From the NCBI RefSeq assembly GCF_009295825.1, contig NZ_WHKF01000008.1:1-64000 (forward strand): a stretch of DNA of 64,000 nt, read 5' to 3'. The notes below the pieces were generated by a model that saw nothing but the letters and a program-made list of their open reading frames with translations, had not been told where the DNA came from and ran no database searches. A program made the translations under genes and the position numbers. Positions 7,740 through 17,616 of the stretch are shown in pieces. The DNA is from Marinifilum sp. N1E240 (GTDB lineage Bacteria > Bacteroidota > Bacteroidia > Bacteroidales > Marinifilaceae). How positions within the stretch are numbered: position 1 is the first letter of the stretch; each line of letters starts with the position of its first letter.

Positions 7740-10700
7740 TTATAATATTGCACTTAATAGTTTTCTTGCTTTTTCTTCATTGATCCCTTTGCGATCAGCA
7801 TAATCTTTAACTTGATCCTCCTTAATCTTATCTATTGAAAAATAGATTGCATCGGGATGTGCTAAAATCAATCCACTTACCGATGCTGCCGGATACATTG
7901 CATAACTCTCCGTAAGTGTTGCTCCAATTTGCTTTTCAACATCCAAAAAATCCCAAAGAACTCTTTTTTCTGAATGCTCTGGTAAGGATGGATATCCAAA
8001 TGCCGGACGAATTCCCTGATATTTTTCTCTCAGCATTTCTTCAACTCCTAAATTTTCTCCATTGGCATATCCCCAATCTACTTTACGAATTTGTTCATGA
8101 AGTAATTCTGTGTAAGCTTCGGCTAATCGATCTGCCAAAATCTTAATCATGATACTATTGTAATCATCGTGATTATCTGCAAACTTGTTCAAGCTCTCTT
8201 CAATTCCCAATCCTGCTGTTACAACAAATGCACCTACATAATCAATTTTTCCAGTTTCAATAGGAGCAACAAAATCGCTCAAGCATAAATTACTCAATCC
8301 TTTCGAAAATTTTTCTTGTTGACGAATGCTGCAAAATCGAGTTAATTCCTGACTTCTATCCTCATCAGAATATAATACGATATCATCATCAACCGCATTG
8401 GCTGCGAACAATCCATAAACTGCACTTGCCTCTAATAAATTCTCCTTTTCAATCTCATCGAGCATGCGATTGGCATCATCGAATAATTTTTTAGCCTCAT
8501 CCTTTAAGTCAGGATCCTCCATTATTTCGGGATACATGCATTTCAATTCCCAAGCTACAAAAAAGAAAGTCCAGTCGATATATTTTCTGATTTCTCCAAC
8601 AGAAAAGTTCTTCTGAACTTGCAAGCCGGTTTTATTGGGTTTGTAAATTGGTGAAGCATTCCAATCCATTGCCTCTCGATTTGATCTGGCTTCGGTCAGA
8701 CTATAATATTCCGCCGATTTTTGATTGGCATGCTCATCTCTAACTTTCTGATATTCTTCCTTAATATTGTCCAAAAAATCTCCACGCTTGTTTTTATCAC
8801 ACAAACTTTTGAAAATTCCAACAGATTTTGAGGCATCAACAACATGAACCACCCCATTTCCGTAGTTAGGCTCTACTTTAACTGCCGTATGCAATTCCGA
8901 TGTTGTTGCTCCACCAACCACCAAAGGAATATCAAATCCTTCGCGTTTCATTTCTTCAGCTACAAAACACATTTCCTCCAACGAAGGTGTGATTAATCCA
9001 CTCAAGCCAATAGCATCAACATTTTCGCGCTTGGCAACCTCTAATATTTGAGAACATGGAACCATAACACCCAAATCGATCACTTCGAAATTATTGCAAC
9101 CCAAAACAACATCAACAATATTTTTACCAATATCGTGAACATCACCTTTTACAGTAGCCATTAGTATTTTGCCTGAATTACTCGCATCCGCCAAAGTGTT
9201 TTTCTCTTCCTCTATAAAAGGCTGAAGGTAGGCAACTGCCTTTTTCATTACTCTTGCTGATTTTACAACCTGAGGCAAAAACATTTTACCATCACCAAAC
9301 AACTCTCCTACCACATTCATACCATCCATTAATGGTTGTTCAATCACATCCAATGCACGCGGATAACTCTGACGAGCTTCTTCTACATCTTCTTCAATGT
9401 GATCGGTAATTCCTTTCACCAAAGAATAGGATAAACGATCAGCACAAGATTTTTCTCTCCAGGCATCTACTTTTGCCTGAGATTTACCTTCAGATTTTAA
9501 ACCTTCGGCAAATTCAATTAGTACTTCAGTTGCGTCTGGCTTTCTATTTAGGACAACATCTTCTATTTTCTCCAGTAATTCAGATTCAATTTCATCATAA
9601 ATCTGTAACATTCCAGGATTTACAATTCCCATATCCAAACCTTCTTTAATGGCATGATATAAGAAAACAGAGTGCATTGCTTCGCGAACTACATTGTTTC
9701 CACGAAACGAAAAGGATAGGTTACTGATACCTCCACTAATTTTAGCATGAGGTAGATTGGCTTTTATCCATTTTACTGTCTTTATAAAATCGACTGCATA
9801 GTTATTATGCTCTTCTATTCCAGTAGCAATTGCCAATACATTAGGATCAAAAATGATATCTTCAGCAAGAAAGCCGATTTTCTCTGTTAATATATTGTAG
9901 GCTCTACTACATATTTCTATTCTGCGCTCGTACGTATCAGCCTGACCTTTTTCGTCGAAAGCCATTACTACGGCAGCAGCCCCATATCTTTTTATTTTAG
10001 TAGCATATTCAATAAATTCACCCTCTCCTTCTTTCAGAGATATGGAATTCACAACACTTTTTCCTTGTACACATTTCAATCCCGTCTCTAAAACTGACCA
10101 TTTAGAAGAGTCTATCATGACCGGTACTCTTGAAATTTCAGGTTCGGATACCAAAAGCTTTATGAAAACATCCATTTCCTTTTCTGCATCCAACATAGCA
10201 TCATCCATATTAATATCGATGATTTGTGCTCCGTTCTCCACTTGAGATCGCGCAATAGAAAGTGCCTCTTCGTATTTTTCTTCTCGAATTAAGCGTGCAA
10301 ATTTTCTTGATCCTGCCACATTGGTTCGTTCACCAATATTCACAAAATTACTTAGTGAATTAATTCTCAATAATTCCAATCCACTCAAGCGAGTTTCCTT
10401 CTCTACCTTAGGCAATTCTCTTGGAGCAGCATCTTTTACAGCCTCTGCCAAAGCTTTAATATGTTCCGGTCTGGTTCCACAACAGCCACCTAGAATATTT
10501 ATTTTTTTACCATCGAGCAACTCTCGCAAATCGCCACGCATGGTTTCCGGTGTTTCATCGTATTCTCCTAGTTCATTTGGCAATCCGGCATTTGGATATA
10601 CACTCACATAAACTGGCAATAAGTTATCCAACTGTTGAATAAATGGCACCAAATCTTTTGCTCCAAAAGCACAATTCAATCCAATACTCAACAATCTGTC

Positions 10701-11411
10701 ATTCTTCATCGAAGTAACAAATGCTTCTAATGTTTGACCAGAAAGTGTCCTTCCACTTTTATCAGTAATGGTTCCCGAAATCATGATCGGAATATCCAAA
10801 CCTCTTTCTTCCAACAACTGATCAGCAGCAAAAACCGCAGCTTTGGCATTCAATGTATCAAAAATAGTCTCAATCAATAATACGTCAACTCCACCATCAA
10901 GTAAACCACTAATTTGTTCAGAATAAATTCGAACCAAATCATCAAAACCAACATCTCTGTAACCCGGATCTTCCACCTTTGGTGACATAGAGGTTGTTTT
11001 ATTAGTTGGACCAATTGCTCCTGCAACCCAACGAGGAGTACCCGGATCGAGCTGATTCATTTCATTTACAGCTTCGCGCGCAATTTTTACAGATTGCACA
11101 TTCAACTCATAGGCAACATCCTCTAAACCATAATCCAATAATGAAATGGCATTTGCATTAAATGTATTGGTCTCTATAATATTAGCTCCTGCCTCCAGAA
11201 ATTTGCGATGTATCTCTTTTATAATTTGCGCTTGAGTTAAACTCAATAAATCGTTGTGACCTTTCTGATCATTAGAGAAATCAGCAAATCGGTCTCCTCT
11301 AAAATCAGATTCCTTCAACTCATAGGACTGAATCATGGTTCCCATGGCTCCGTCCAGAACTAAAATTTGTTGTTGTAAAGCTTCTCGTATGCTAATGTTT
11401 TTTTGCTCCAT
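7740..11411 (-). CDS. metH: Cobalamin-dependent methionine synthase
   Basis: Moves the methyl group from 5-methyl-THF to homocysteine through methylcobalamin. At 1223 residues it has all four modules: the homocysteine/zinc domain (about 1-330, [16 protein letters not shown] and the GGCCGT zinc cysteines), the pterin domain (about 345-620, [12 protein letters not shown]), the cobalamin domain (about 650-890, with the cobalt-ligand motif [10 protein letters not shown] and [10 protein letters not shown]) and the C-terminal SAM-binding reactivation domain (about 900-1223, ending with [11 protein letters not shown]). It therefore needs a B12 source. It starts eight bases after the aspartokinase stop and is followed by metF. 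No cobalamin riboswitch is visible in the short gap ahead of it. Confidence 0.97.
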   Translation of the reverse strand: MEQKNISIREALQQQILVLDGAMGTMIQSYELKESDFRGDRFADFSNDQKGHNDLLSLTQAQIIKEIHRKFLEAGANIIETNTFNANAISLLDYGLEDVAYELNVQSVKIAREAVNEMNQLDPGTPRWVAGAIGPTNKTTSMSPKVEDPGYRDVGFDDLVRIYSEQISGLLDGGVDVLLIETIFDTLNAKAAVFAADQLLEERGLDIPIMISGTITDKSGRTLSGQTLEAFVTSMKNDRLLSIGLNCAFGAKDLVPFIQQLDNLLPVYVSVYPNAGLPNELGEYDETPETMRGDLRELLDGKKINILGGCCGTRPEHIKALAEAVKDAAPRELPKVEKETRLSGLELLRINSLSNFVNIGERTNVAGSRKFARLIREEKYEEALSIARSQVENGAQIIDINMDDAMLDAEKEMDVFIKLLVSEPEISRVPVMIDSSKWSVLETGLKCVQGKSVVNSISLKEGEGEFIEYATKIKRYGAAAVVMAFDEKGQADTYERRIEICSRAYNILTEKIGFLAEDIIFDPNVLAIATGIEEHNNYAVDFIKTVKWIKANLPHAKISGGISNLSFSFRGNNVVREAMHSVFLYHAIKEGLDMGIVNPGMLQIYDEIESELLEKIEDVVLNRKPDATEVLIEFAEGLKSEGKSQAKVDAWREKSCADRLSYSLVKGITDHIEEDVEEARQSYPRALDVIEQPLMDGMNVVGELFGDGKMFLPQVVKSARVMKKAVAYLQPFIEEEKNTLADASNSGKILMATVKGDVHDIGKNIVDVVLGCNNFEVIDLGVMVPCSQILEVAKRENVDAIGLSGLITPSLEEMCFVAEEMKREGFDIPLVVGGATTSELHTAVKVEPNYGNGVVHVVDASKSVGIFKSLCDKNKRGDFLDNIKEEYQKVRDEHANQKSAEYYSLTEARSNREAMDWNASPIYKPNKTGLQVQKNFSVGEIRKYIDWTFFFVAWELKCMYPEIMEDPDLKDEAKKLFDDANRMLDEIEKENLLEASAVYGLFAANAVDDDIVLYSDEDRSQELTRFCSIRQQEKFSKGLSNLCLSDFVAPIETGKIDYVGAFVVTAGLGIEESLNKFADNHDDYNSIMIKILADRLAEAYTELLHEQIRKVDWGYANGENLGVEEMLREKYQGIRPAFGYPSLPEHSEKRVLWDFLDVEKQIGATLTESYAMYPAASVSGLILAHPDAIYFSIDKIKEDQVKDYADRKGINEEKARKLLSAIL

Positions 11412-11419
11412 TCTCTATT

Positions 11420-12679
11420 CTAATTTGCCACAGTTAGATAAATCGCAGTATTTGTATTCTTCTGTTCCACCAAAATATGATGTTTTAACTGAATTTCTTC
11501 AATTGTCATCGGATTATAATGCCTAACGGTTATTAACTCAAGGTCATTACTTACATCCACTTCGTATTTTTTTCCCAATTCAGCTATCAGATCTTCTATA
11601 TTTCTTGCCGAACTGTTGGCGCAAAATGCAAAACTGACAGCGGTGTTTTGAGTAAAATTAAGCTTTATTCTAAATTTTGTCACGAGAGAAAAGATAAAAA
11701 CAAGATCTTTTTCACCTATAAATGAAAAATTTAGAGGTTTCAAACTCACCATAACCTGTTTTTTCTTCACAATATAATTAGGCAATAATGGCTGAGGCTG
11801 CTCTCCCTTTGTTATTAAAGTACCTTTCTGTGAAGGATCGATAAAGGATTTTACCCACAAAGGAATCTGTTTTGCCTGCAGAGGTTTTATTGTTTTTGGA
11901 TGAATAACTCTGGCTCCGTAATACGACAACTCAATTGCTTCATGATAAGGAATCAAATCCAACTTTGTGGTAGTATCGAAATAATCCGGATCTGCATTTA
12001 AAATCCCCAATACATCTTTCCAAATGATCATTTTATCAGCATTCAGCAAATGCGCCAAAATTGCAGCAGTATAATCCGATCCTTCTCTACCAAGAGATGT
12101 TGTGTTTCCTTTATCATCACTTGCTATAAAACCTTGAGTAATATATAAAGCCGTTGATTTGTCAACAAACTTTGTGTTTACTTTCTCTTTCGATGATTCC
12201 CAATCAATATTTGCATCAACGTAATTGTCATCGGAATCTAAACAAGTTCGAATATCTACCCATTGGTTTTTTTGTCCAATCTGATTCAGGTAAGCTGAGA
12301 TGATAGTTGTGGATAAAAGTTCTCCAAAACCAATCACCTGATCGTATTCAAAATTGAACTTATCAGATGATGGTTTTGAAATTTTGGTTTTTAGCTCGAT
12401 GAAAAGACCGTTTACATCAGTTGCGACAGTTGCAGGAATTTCATCGAATAAATCATCAATCACCAAAGTGTGGTTCTTCTCCAGTTGATTGTAAAACTCC
12501 CAAACTTTATCGCTTCCCGAAAAATAAGCATCTACAAGCTCCTCCAACAAATTAGTGGTTGTACCAATTGCCGAAATCACTACTGTTAATGGGCGTTTTA
12601 CCACACCAATAATATTGCAGATGTTTTTGATAGCGGTAGCATCCTTAACCGACACTCCACCAAATTTGTATATAATCAT
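11420..12679 (-). CDS. Aspartate kinase (copy within the methionine operon)
   Basis: Phosphorylates aspartate, the first step towards homoserine, methionine, threonine and lysine. The 419-residue protein starts with the kinase motif IYKFGGVSV, continues with VVISAIGTTTN, the SLGREGSDYTAAILA nucleotide/aspartate loop and WKDVLGILNADPDYF, and ends with a regulatory region of ACT type (about 305-419). There is no fused homoserine dehydrogenase. It lies 33 bases after hom and 8 before metH, so it belongs to the metY-metX-hom-AK-metH-metF set. A diverged paralogue lies at 17617-18873. Which effector inhibits it cannot be told. Confidence 0.9.
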   Translation of the reverse strand: MIIYKFGGVSVKDATAIKNICNIIGVVKRPLTVVISAIGTTTNLLEELVDAYFSGSDKVWEFYNQLEKNHTLVIDDLFDEIPATVATDVNGLFIELKTKISKPSSDKFNFEYDQVIGFGELLSTTIISAYLNQIGQKNQWVDIRTCLDSDDNYVDANIDWESSKEKVNTKFVDKSTALYITQGFIASDDKGNTTSLGREGSDYTAAILAHLLNADKMIIWKDVLGILNADPDYFDTTTKLDLIPYHEAIELSYYGARVIHPKTIKPLQAKQIPLWVKSFIDPSQKGTLITKGEQPQPLLPNYIVKKKQVMVSLKPLNFSFIGEKDLVFIFSLVTKFRIKLNFTQNTAVSFAFCANSSARNIEDLIAELGKKYEVDVSNDLELITVRHYNPMTIEEIQLKHHILVEQKNTNTAIYLTVAN

Positions 12680-12712
12680 TGTCTATTGATTCTTTTATTT
12701 AATTCAGGAAAT

Positions 12713-13903
12713 CTATTCGTCTCCTAAATATGCCAGGAAGATATCTTTACCTTTAATTTGATGACGAATCTTTATCAAATCTGAAAGGTTGAGTGTACCG
12801 ATTACATAATTGTATTCTTTACCTTTTAATGATTCGCTGATATCTTTAAAATCGAAAAGTGCCAAATCATTTTCATCTGCATATCTTAAATACACTTCAA
12901 CTTCCATATTATTGGTATACTCCAATCCACCGTAATATTTCAGTTTCTTGTATTCGTATTTGTAGTTGTAAGCCAATGCTGTAATATCAGATAAAACCGC
13001 CGATCCGGTTGGATGCGCTCCGGCTCCTTTTCCATACATGAACTGATTGTCGTAGAAATTCCCCTGAATTAAAACGCCATTGTAATGGCTCTCCACCGTG
13101 TAAGCATGCTCTTCTGCCTTTACGAATTTTGGAGCAACCAATAAATTCACATGATTACCATTCACCTTGGTCACCTTACCCAACAATCGAATCTTATATC
13201 CTTTCTGAGAAGCCAACTCTATATCCTTTGGAGAGAGATTAGATATTCCAAAATTGAAAACCTGATCGGGATGTACAAACAACCCGAATCCGTGAACCGT
13301 TAAAATGATCAGCTTATATAAGGTATCAAATCCATCTACATCAGAAGTAGGATCGCTCTCGGCAAAACCCAAATCCTGTGCTTGCTGCAGTGCAACATCG
13401 TAATCCAATCCTTCATTAAAAATTTTAGTAAGAATATAATTCGACGACCCGTTCAATATTCCACTTACCGATTGCAACAAATCATTGTCGTAATACTCTT
13501 CCAAATTTCTGATAATTGGAATACTTCCACAAGCAGAAGCTTCATATACAAACGAAACTTTGTGTTGCCATTGCAATTGTATCAACTCTTCGATATGATA
13601 AGCCAACATTTTTTTATTTGCTGAAACCACATGCTTTCCATTTTGCAAAGCAGTTTTCACAATCTGATATGCCGCATCAGCATCATCAATCAATTCCGCA
13701 ATAACATTAATTTCAGGATCATTCAAAATATCGTTCGGATCATACGTAATCACCTCTGGGTCGATATCTCTAATTTTACCTTCATCTCTTACACATACTT
13801 TAACGATAGATGCATCTAATCCTTTACTGTTTTTAAGTACGTGAGCCAATCCGGATCCTACAACACCATATCCGAAAACGCCAATTTTAAGTTTATTGCT
13901 CAT
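12713..13903 (-). CDS. hom: Homoserine dehydrogenase
   Basis: Reduces aspartate semialdehyde to homoserine. The N-terminal Rossmann fold begins KIGVFGYGVVGSGLAHVL; the catalytic domain shows ANKKMLAYH, YEASACGSIPIIRNL, GILNGSSNYILTKIF and AQDLGFAESDPTSDVDG, all diagnostic. The 396 residues include a short C-terminal extension of about 80 residues (from GGLEYTNNMEVEVYLRY) in the position of an ACT-like regulatory segment. The start codon overlaps the 3' end of metX by 11 bases, which indicates translational coupling in the methionine operon. Confidence 0.95.
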   Translation of the reverse strand: MSNKLKIGVFGYGVVGSGLAHVLKNSKGLDASIVKVCVRDEGKIRDIDPEVITYDPNDILNDPEINVIAELIDDADAAYQIVKTALQNGKHVVSANKKMLAYHIEELIQLQWQHKVSFVYEASACGSIPIIRNLEEYYDNDLLQSVSGILNGSSNYILTKIFNEGLDYDVALQQAQDLGFAESDPTSDVDGFDTLYKLIILTVHGFGLFVHPDQVFNFGISNLSPKDIELASQKGYKIRLLGKVTKVNGNHVNLLVAPKFVKAEEHAYTVESHYNGVLIQGNFYDNQFMYGKGAGAHPTGSAVLSDITALAYNYKYEYKKLKYYGGLEYTNNMEVEVYLRYADENDLALFDFKDISESLKGKEYNYVIGTLNLSDLIKIRHQIKGKDIFLAYLGDE

Positions 13904-14927
13904 TGATTTTGTTTGTGGTTAAAAAAGTTTTTAAAACTTGGGTTAATTGTTCTTGTTCCAAAAGGAATCCGTCATGTCCGTATAATGATTTTATTTCGAG
14001 AAACTCGGCATTTGGGATGTGATCGGCTAGGTATCGTTGTTCGTTAATTGGAAAAATCTGATCAGAATTCACTCCAATTACCAATGTTCTCGACTTTATA
14101 TTATTTAAGGCTGCAACCAATCCATTTCGTTTGCGTCCTATATCATGACTATCCATTATTTTTGACAAATGCCAGTATGAATAAGCATTGAATCTTCTTG
14201 CCAATTTCTCCCCCTGGTATCTTTGATAGGAACTTGCTCTGTAATCATCAGTTTTACCTTCATCATTTTCCTGCTGAGAATGATCGTAGGTTGCATAAGT
14301 TCTGTAACTCAATAAGGCAATAGATCTTGCTACTCGCATTCCGTTCAATCCAGCCTCATCGTTCGACTTTTTCCAGGTTGGATCAACTTCAATTGACATT
14401 CTTTGCGATTCGTTGAATGCAATCCCCCATGGTGAATGCCTGGCATTGGAAGCCAAAACCACCAAATTATCAAGCTTACCGTTTAGCAAATAAGCCCACT
14501 CTAAAGCTTGCATGCCTCCAAGTGAGCTACCAATCATCATATGAATGCGATCGATTTTTAAGTGTTTTCTTAAAATTTCATGGGCTCCCACCAGGTCGCG
14601 TACGGTCAATTGCGGAAAATCATGATAATAAGCTTGTCCGTTCGTAGGTTTTGGAGAAAGAGGACCTGTTGTTCCGTAGCACGAACCTAAAAAGTTGGCA
14701 CATACAATAAAATAATCCTTAGGATTAAATAAATCTTTCTCCCCAAAAAGCCCTTCCCACCAATCGAATACATCCGAATTGGCAGTTAAAGCATGACAAA
14801 CCCAAATCACATTGTTTCGCGAAGGATCGTACTCCCCATAGGTGTGATAAGCAATATTCAACTCTTTCAAGCTCTCGCCCGATTCAAGTTGAAGACCTTC
14901 TTTATGGATGTAACAATTGGGATTCAC
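13893..14927 (-). CDS. metX: Homoserine O-acetyltransferase
   Basis: Acetylates homoserine with acetyl-CoA to give the substrate of MetY. An alpha/beta hydrolase fold of 344 residues, with the nucleophile elbow GSSLGGMQALEW (Ser), NVIWVCHALTANSDV, FLGSCYGTTGPLS, SDQIFPINEQ (Asp) and YGHDGFL (His). As with all MetX sequences, whether acetyl- or succinyl-CoA is used is inferred from the MetY partner. It is 280 bases downstream of metY and overlaps hom by 11 bases. The gap ahead of it carries hairpins and a probable dispersed repeat (see 14990-15070 and 15156-15195). Confidence 0.93.
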   Translation of the reverse strand: MNPNCYIHKEGLQLESGESLKELNIAYHTYGEYDPSRNNVIWVCHALTANSDVFDWWEGLFGEKDLFNPKDYFIVCANFLGSCYGTTGPLSPKPTNGQAYYHDFPQLTVRDLVGAHEILRKHLKIDRIHMMIGSSLGGMQALEWAYLLNGKLDNLVVLASNARHSPWGIAFNESQRMSIEVDPTWKKSNDEAGLNGMRVARSIALLSYRTYATYDHSQQENDEGKTDDYRASSYQRYQGEKLARRFNAYSYWHLSKIMDSHDIGRKRNGLVAALNNIKSRTLVIGVNSDQIFPINEQRYLADHIPNAEFLEIKSLYGHDGFLLEQEQLTQVLKTFLTTNKINEQ

Positions 14928-14989
14928 TGATTAAAAATTTTGATTTGTTTTTAAACCAAATTAACTAAAGATTGAGCCTTAAAATTGTT

Positions 14990-15070
14990 TCTTTTGCGCT
15001 TCTGCTTCGTTAAAAAAAATTCGCCGTAACTCTGCTATGCCTTACTTTTCTCCTTGCATAAGCACAAAAT
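14990..15070. repeat. Probable dispersed Bacteroidota intergenic repeat
   Basis: Non-coding stretch in the metY-metX gap containing TTTTGCGCTTCTGCTTCG, TTCGCCGTAACTCTGC and CTCCTTGCATAAGC. I recognise this wording as a sequence seen in many copies in genomes of this group, but this comes from memory and no second copy is in the window. It has no long ORF and no perfect terminal repeats. Confidence 0.35.
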
Positions 15071-15131
15071 ATTTCAATTTTTATTAGCTCACCCTTTAAT
15101 CAAATTGGTATTGTTATTTTGCGATAATAGC

Positions 15132-15195
15132 TTCGATTGAATAATCGAAAGAGTACCCAATTGGAACTTGTGCTGTGGTTAAAATTCCAATCGGG
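15132..15195. repeat. Two hairpins just after metY
   Basis: TTCGATT (15132-15138) with AATCGAA (15143-15149), and CCCAATTGGAA (15156-15166) with TTCCAATCGGG (15185-15195, one mismatch). On the transcribed minus strand they follow the metY stop by about 13 and 59 bases and lack a T-run, so they look more like processing or stability structures than a terminator. They may lower expression of metX and later genes relative to metY. Confidence 0.4.
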
Positions 15196-15207
15196 CTGTA
15201 ATAAAAA

Positions 15208-16573
<1,366 letters not shown>

Positions 16574-16574
<1 letters not shown>

Positions 16575-16608
16575 ATTTGCATGATGCTTAATTTATATCA
16601 TGCAAATA
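16574..16608 (-). promoter_or_regulatory. 12-bp hairpin in the metY leader
   Basis: TATTTGCATGAT (16574-16585) and ATCATGCAAATA (16597-16608) form a perfect 12-bp stem with an 11-base loop in the RNA, 47 to 81 bases upstream of the metY start codon. No T-run follows. It could shape the initiation region or be one arm of an alternative fold controlled by the upstream leader. Confidence 0.5.
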
Positions 16609-16841
16609 TTAGCAACTTAGGATTACATCCTTGATTTAAAAATTTGATTAATTGGTTAGAAGCGAAAGGCTTCTGATTGTCGCAAATTCAGTTCTTATCA
16701 CATTTACAATCGACCCGAATAGTTAGATGGATTCAGATTTGATTGTATCAATACCTATTTCTGACATACAGAAACAATTGAAATAAATAAGTACGAATTT
16801 GAGTTCCCTGGTTCGGAGTTATTTTATACGCACCAGCATCT

Positions 16842-16864
16842 AAAAAATTGGGAAATATTCCAGA
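16842..16864 (-). promoter_or_regulatory. Candidate attenuator hairpin after the leader peptide
   Basis: On the minus strand a short hairpin GGAA-TAT-TTCC is followed by CAATTTTTT, beginning about 13 bases after the leader stop codon. The stem is only 4-5 bp and so weak by itself. Just upstream, GAATGATGCGT within the last Met codons can pair with ACGCATTC across the stop codon. A ribosome at the stop would block that pairing. The arrangement fits an attenuator, but the fold is not computed. Confidence 0.35.
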
Positions 16865-16873
16865 CAGAATGCG

Positions 16874-16996
16874 TTAGAGCATACGCATCATTCGCTGCAT
16901 TCGCATCATAGTGGTAATTGATGCCAAAGATTGCAACTGAATGTTTTGCTCTTGTTGAGCCTGCTTCGTGTGTGTGTGAATTTCTGTCTTCTTCAT
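16874..16996 (-). CDS. Methionine-rich leader peptide upstream of metY
   Basis: A 40-codon ORF, ATG at 16996 and TAA at 16874-16876. The peptide begins MKKTEIHTHTKQ and ends TTMMRMQRMMRML, so six of the last eleven residues are Met, seven of 40 in all. It lies in the metY leader between an S-box-like aptamer and metY. The 3' strand of the aptamer's closing helix ends one base before its ATG. Codon clustering of the regulated amino acid at the end of a short ORF is the hallmark of ribosome-stalling leader peptides. No protein function is expected. The opposite-strand ORF over the same bases is a shadow. Confidence 0.7.
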   Translation of the reverse strand: MKKTEIHTHTKQAQQEQNIQLQSLASITTMMRMQRMMRML

Positions 16997-16997
16997 G

Positions 16998-17122
16998 ATC
17001 TTTTAATTTATATTCACCAAATTAAATGGTCAGGATTTGACACCTTTCAGCTTTTGGTTCTACTGCGGTTGTCAGAAGGTCTACGAGCCTGTTCTCTCAC
17101 TTCTTCTGTATAAATTAAAGAT
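16998..17122 (-). ncRNA. S-box-like SAM riboswitch aptamer
   Basis: On the minus strand, about 125 nt. The core reads GTGAGAGAACAGGCTCGTAG, then ACCTTCTGACAACC, and later AAGGTGTCAAATCCTGACC, which match the S-box elements GAGGGA-x-TGGCCC-xxTGAAxCC, xGGCAACC and AAGGTGCxAAxTCC with several changes. A closing P1 helix is visible: ATCTTTAATTTATA (17109-17122) pairs with TATAAATTAAAAGAT (16998-17012), 14 pairs with one bulged A. The location, about 20-40 nt after a strong promoter and ahead of metY, supports SAM sensing. Because P1 ends one base before the leader-peptide ATG, ligand binding should close that start site. Class assignment (SAM-I family) is by eye. Confidence 0.65.
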
Positions 17123-17156
17123 ATTCTCCTGCGAGATTTACCTTAAATAACGTTAG

Positions 17157-17187
17157 CAAAGATAGGGAGGTTTTTTAATTCTCCAAA
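17157..17187 (-). promoter_or_regulatory. Promoter of the metY methionine operon
   Basis: On the minus strand TTTG (plus 17184-17187), 19 nt, TATCTTTG (plus 17157-17164): both boxes match the Bacteroidota consensus at ideal spacing. Transcription should begin near 17150, about 30 nt before the aptamer P1 helix. Confidence 0.75.
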
Positions 17188-17302
17188 TTAAAAGAGCAAT
17201 CTGTCTTAATTTTTTAGTCTGAGAATGTGCGAACTATACCTTATATAGCAAATAGGATTTTTGCACTGTATTTTTTTTGAAAAAAATTAATAGGACACAA
17301 CA

Positions 17303-17326
17303 AACCCATGAATAAATTCATGGGTT
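17303..17326. repeat. Perfect 11-bp palindrome
   Basis: AACCCATGAAT (17303-17313) and ATTCATGGGTT (17316-17326) around AA. It lies between the second aspartokinase and the metY promoter. No T-run follows directly on either strand. It may serve as a terminator of the aspartokinase transcript or belong to the adjacent repeat element. Confidence 0.5.
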
Positions 17327-17399
17327 ATTGATAGATCTAATAAATTATTTCCGACTTTTTTATTGTTGTTTGGTAACACCAAGAATACTTAAATCTTAA

Positions 17400-17550
17400 T
17401 TTCGTACCAATGGTACTTTTTATTCATTATCGATCGATAGCTACCATAATTACATCCCTATGGGATTTAAAACAGCTCCGTTAGGAGCGATAATATGGTA
17501 GAGATGTTGCAATCCCAAAAGTAAAGCCCCGTAGGTGGCGATATCGTATT
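17400..17550. repeat. REP-like intergenic element with three small palindromic modules
   Basis: Non-coding. Contains GTACCAATGGTAC near 17404, ATCCCTATGGGAT (17454-17466), GCTCCGTTAGGAGC followed by GATAATATGGTAGA (17475-17502), and GCCCCGTAGGTGGC followed by GATATCG (17526-17546). The G/C-block + CGT(T)AGG + GAT pattern repeated inside one gap is typical of the small palindromic repeats scattered in Bacteroidota genomes. No second copy lies in this window, so dispersal is not shown here. Confidence 0.55.
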
Positions 17551-17616
17551 AAAAAGAAGTATAGTCTGAAAATATGAGCCATATACAAGAATTCTACCAG
17601 ACAATAATATAACTTT

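Noticed and set aside
11335-11526. Plus-strand ORF over the metH/aspartokinase junction
   Set aside because: Overlaps two strongly supported minus-strand genes and has no recognisable protein features.
14930-15130. SAM-II or another riboswitch ahead of metX
   Set aside because: No SAM-II pseudoknot pattern or S-box core could be matched; the stretch looks like a dispersed repeat.
16931-17113. Plus-strand ORF of 60 codons opposite the metY leader
   Set aside because: It is antisense to the riboswitch and leader peptide, has no start signals, and its sequence is explained by those features.
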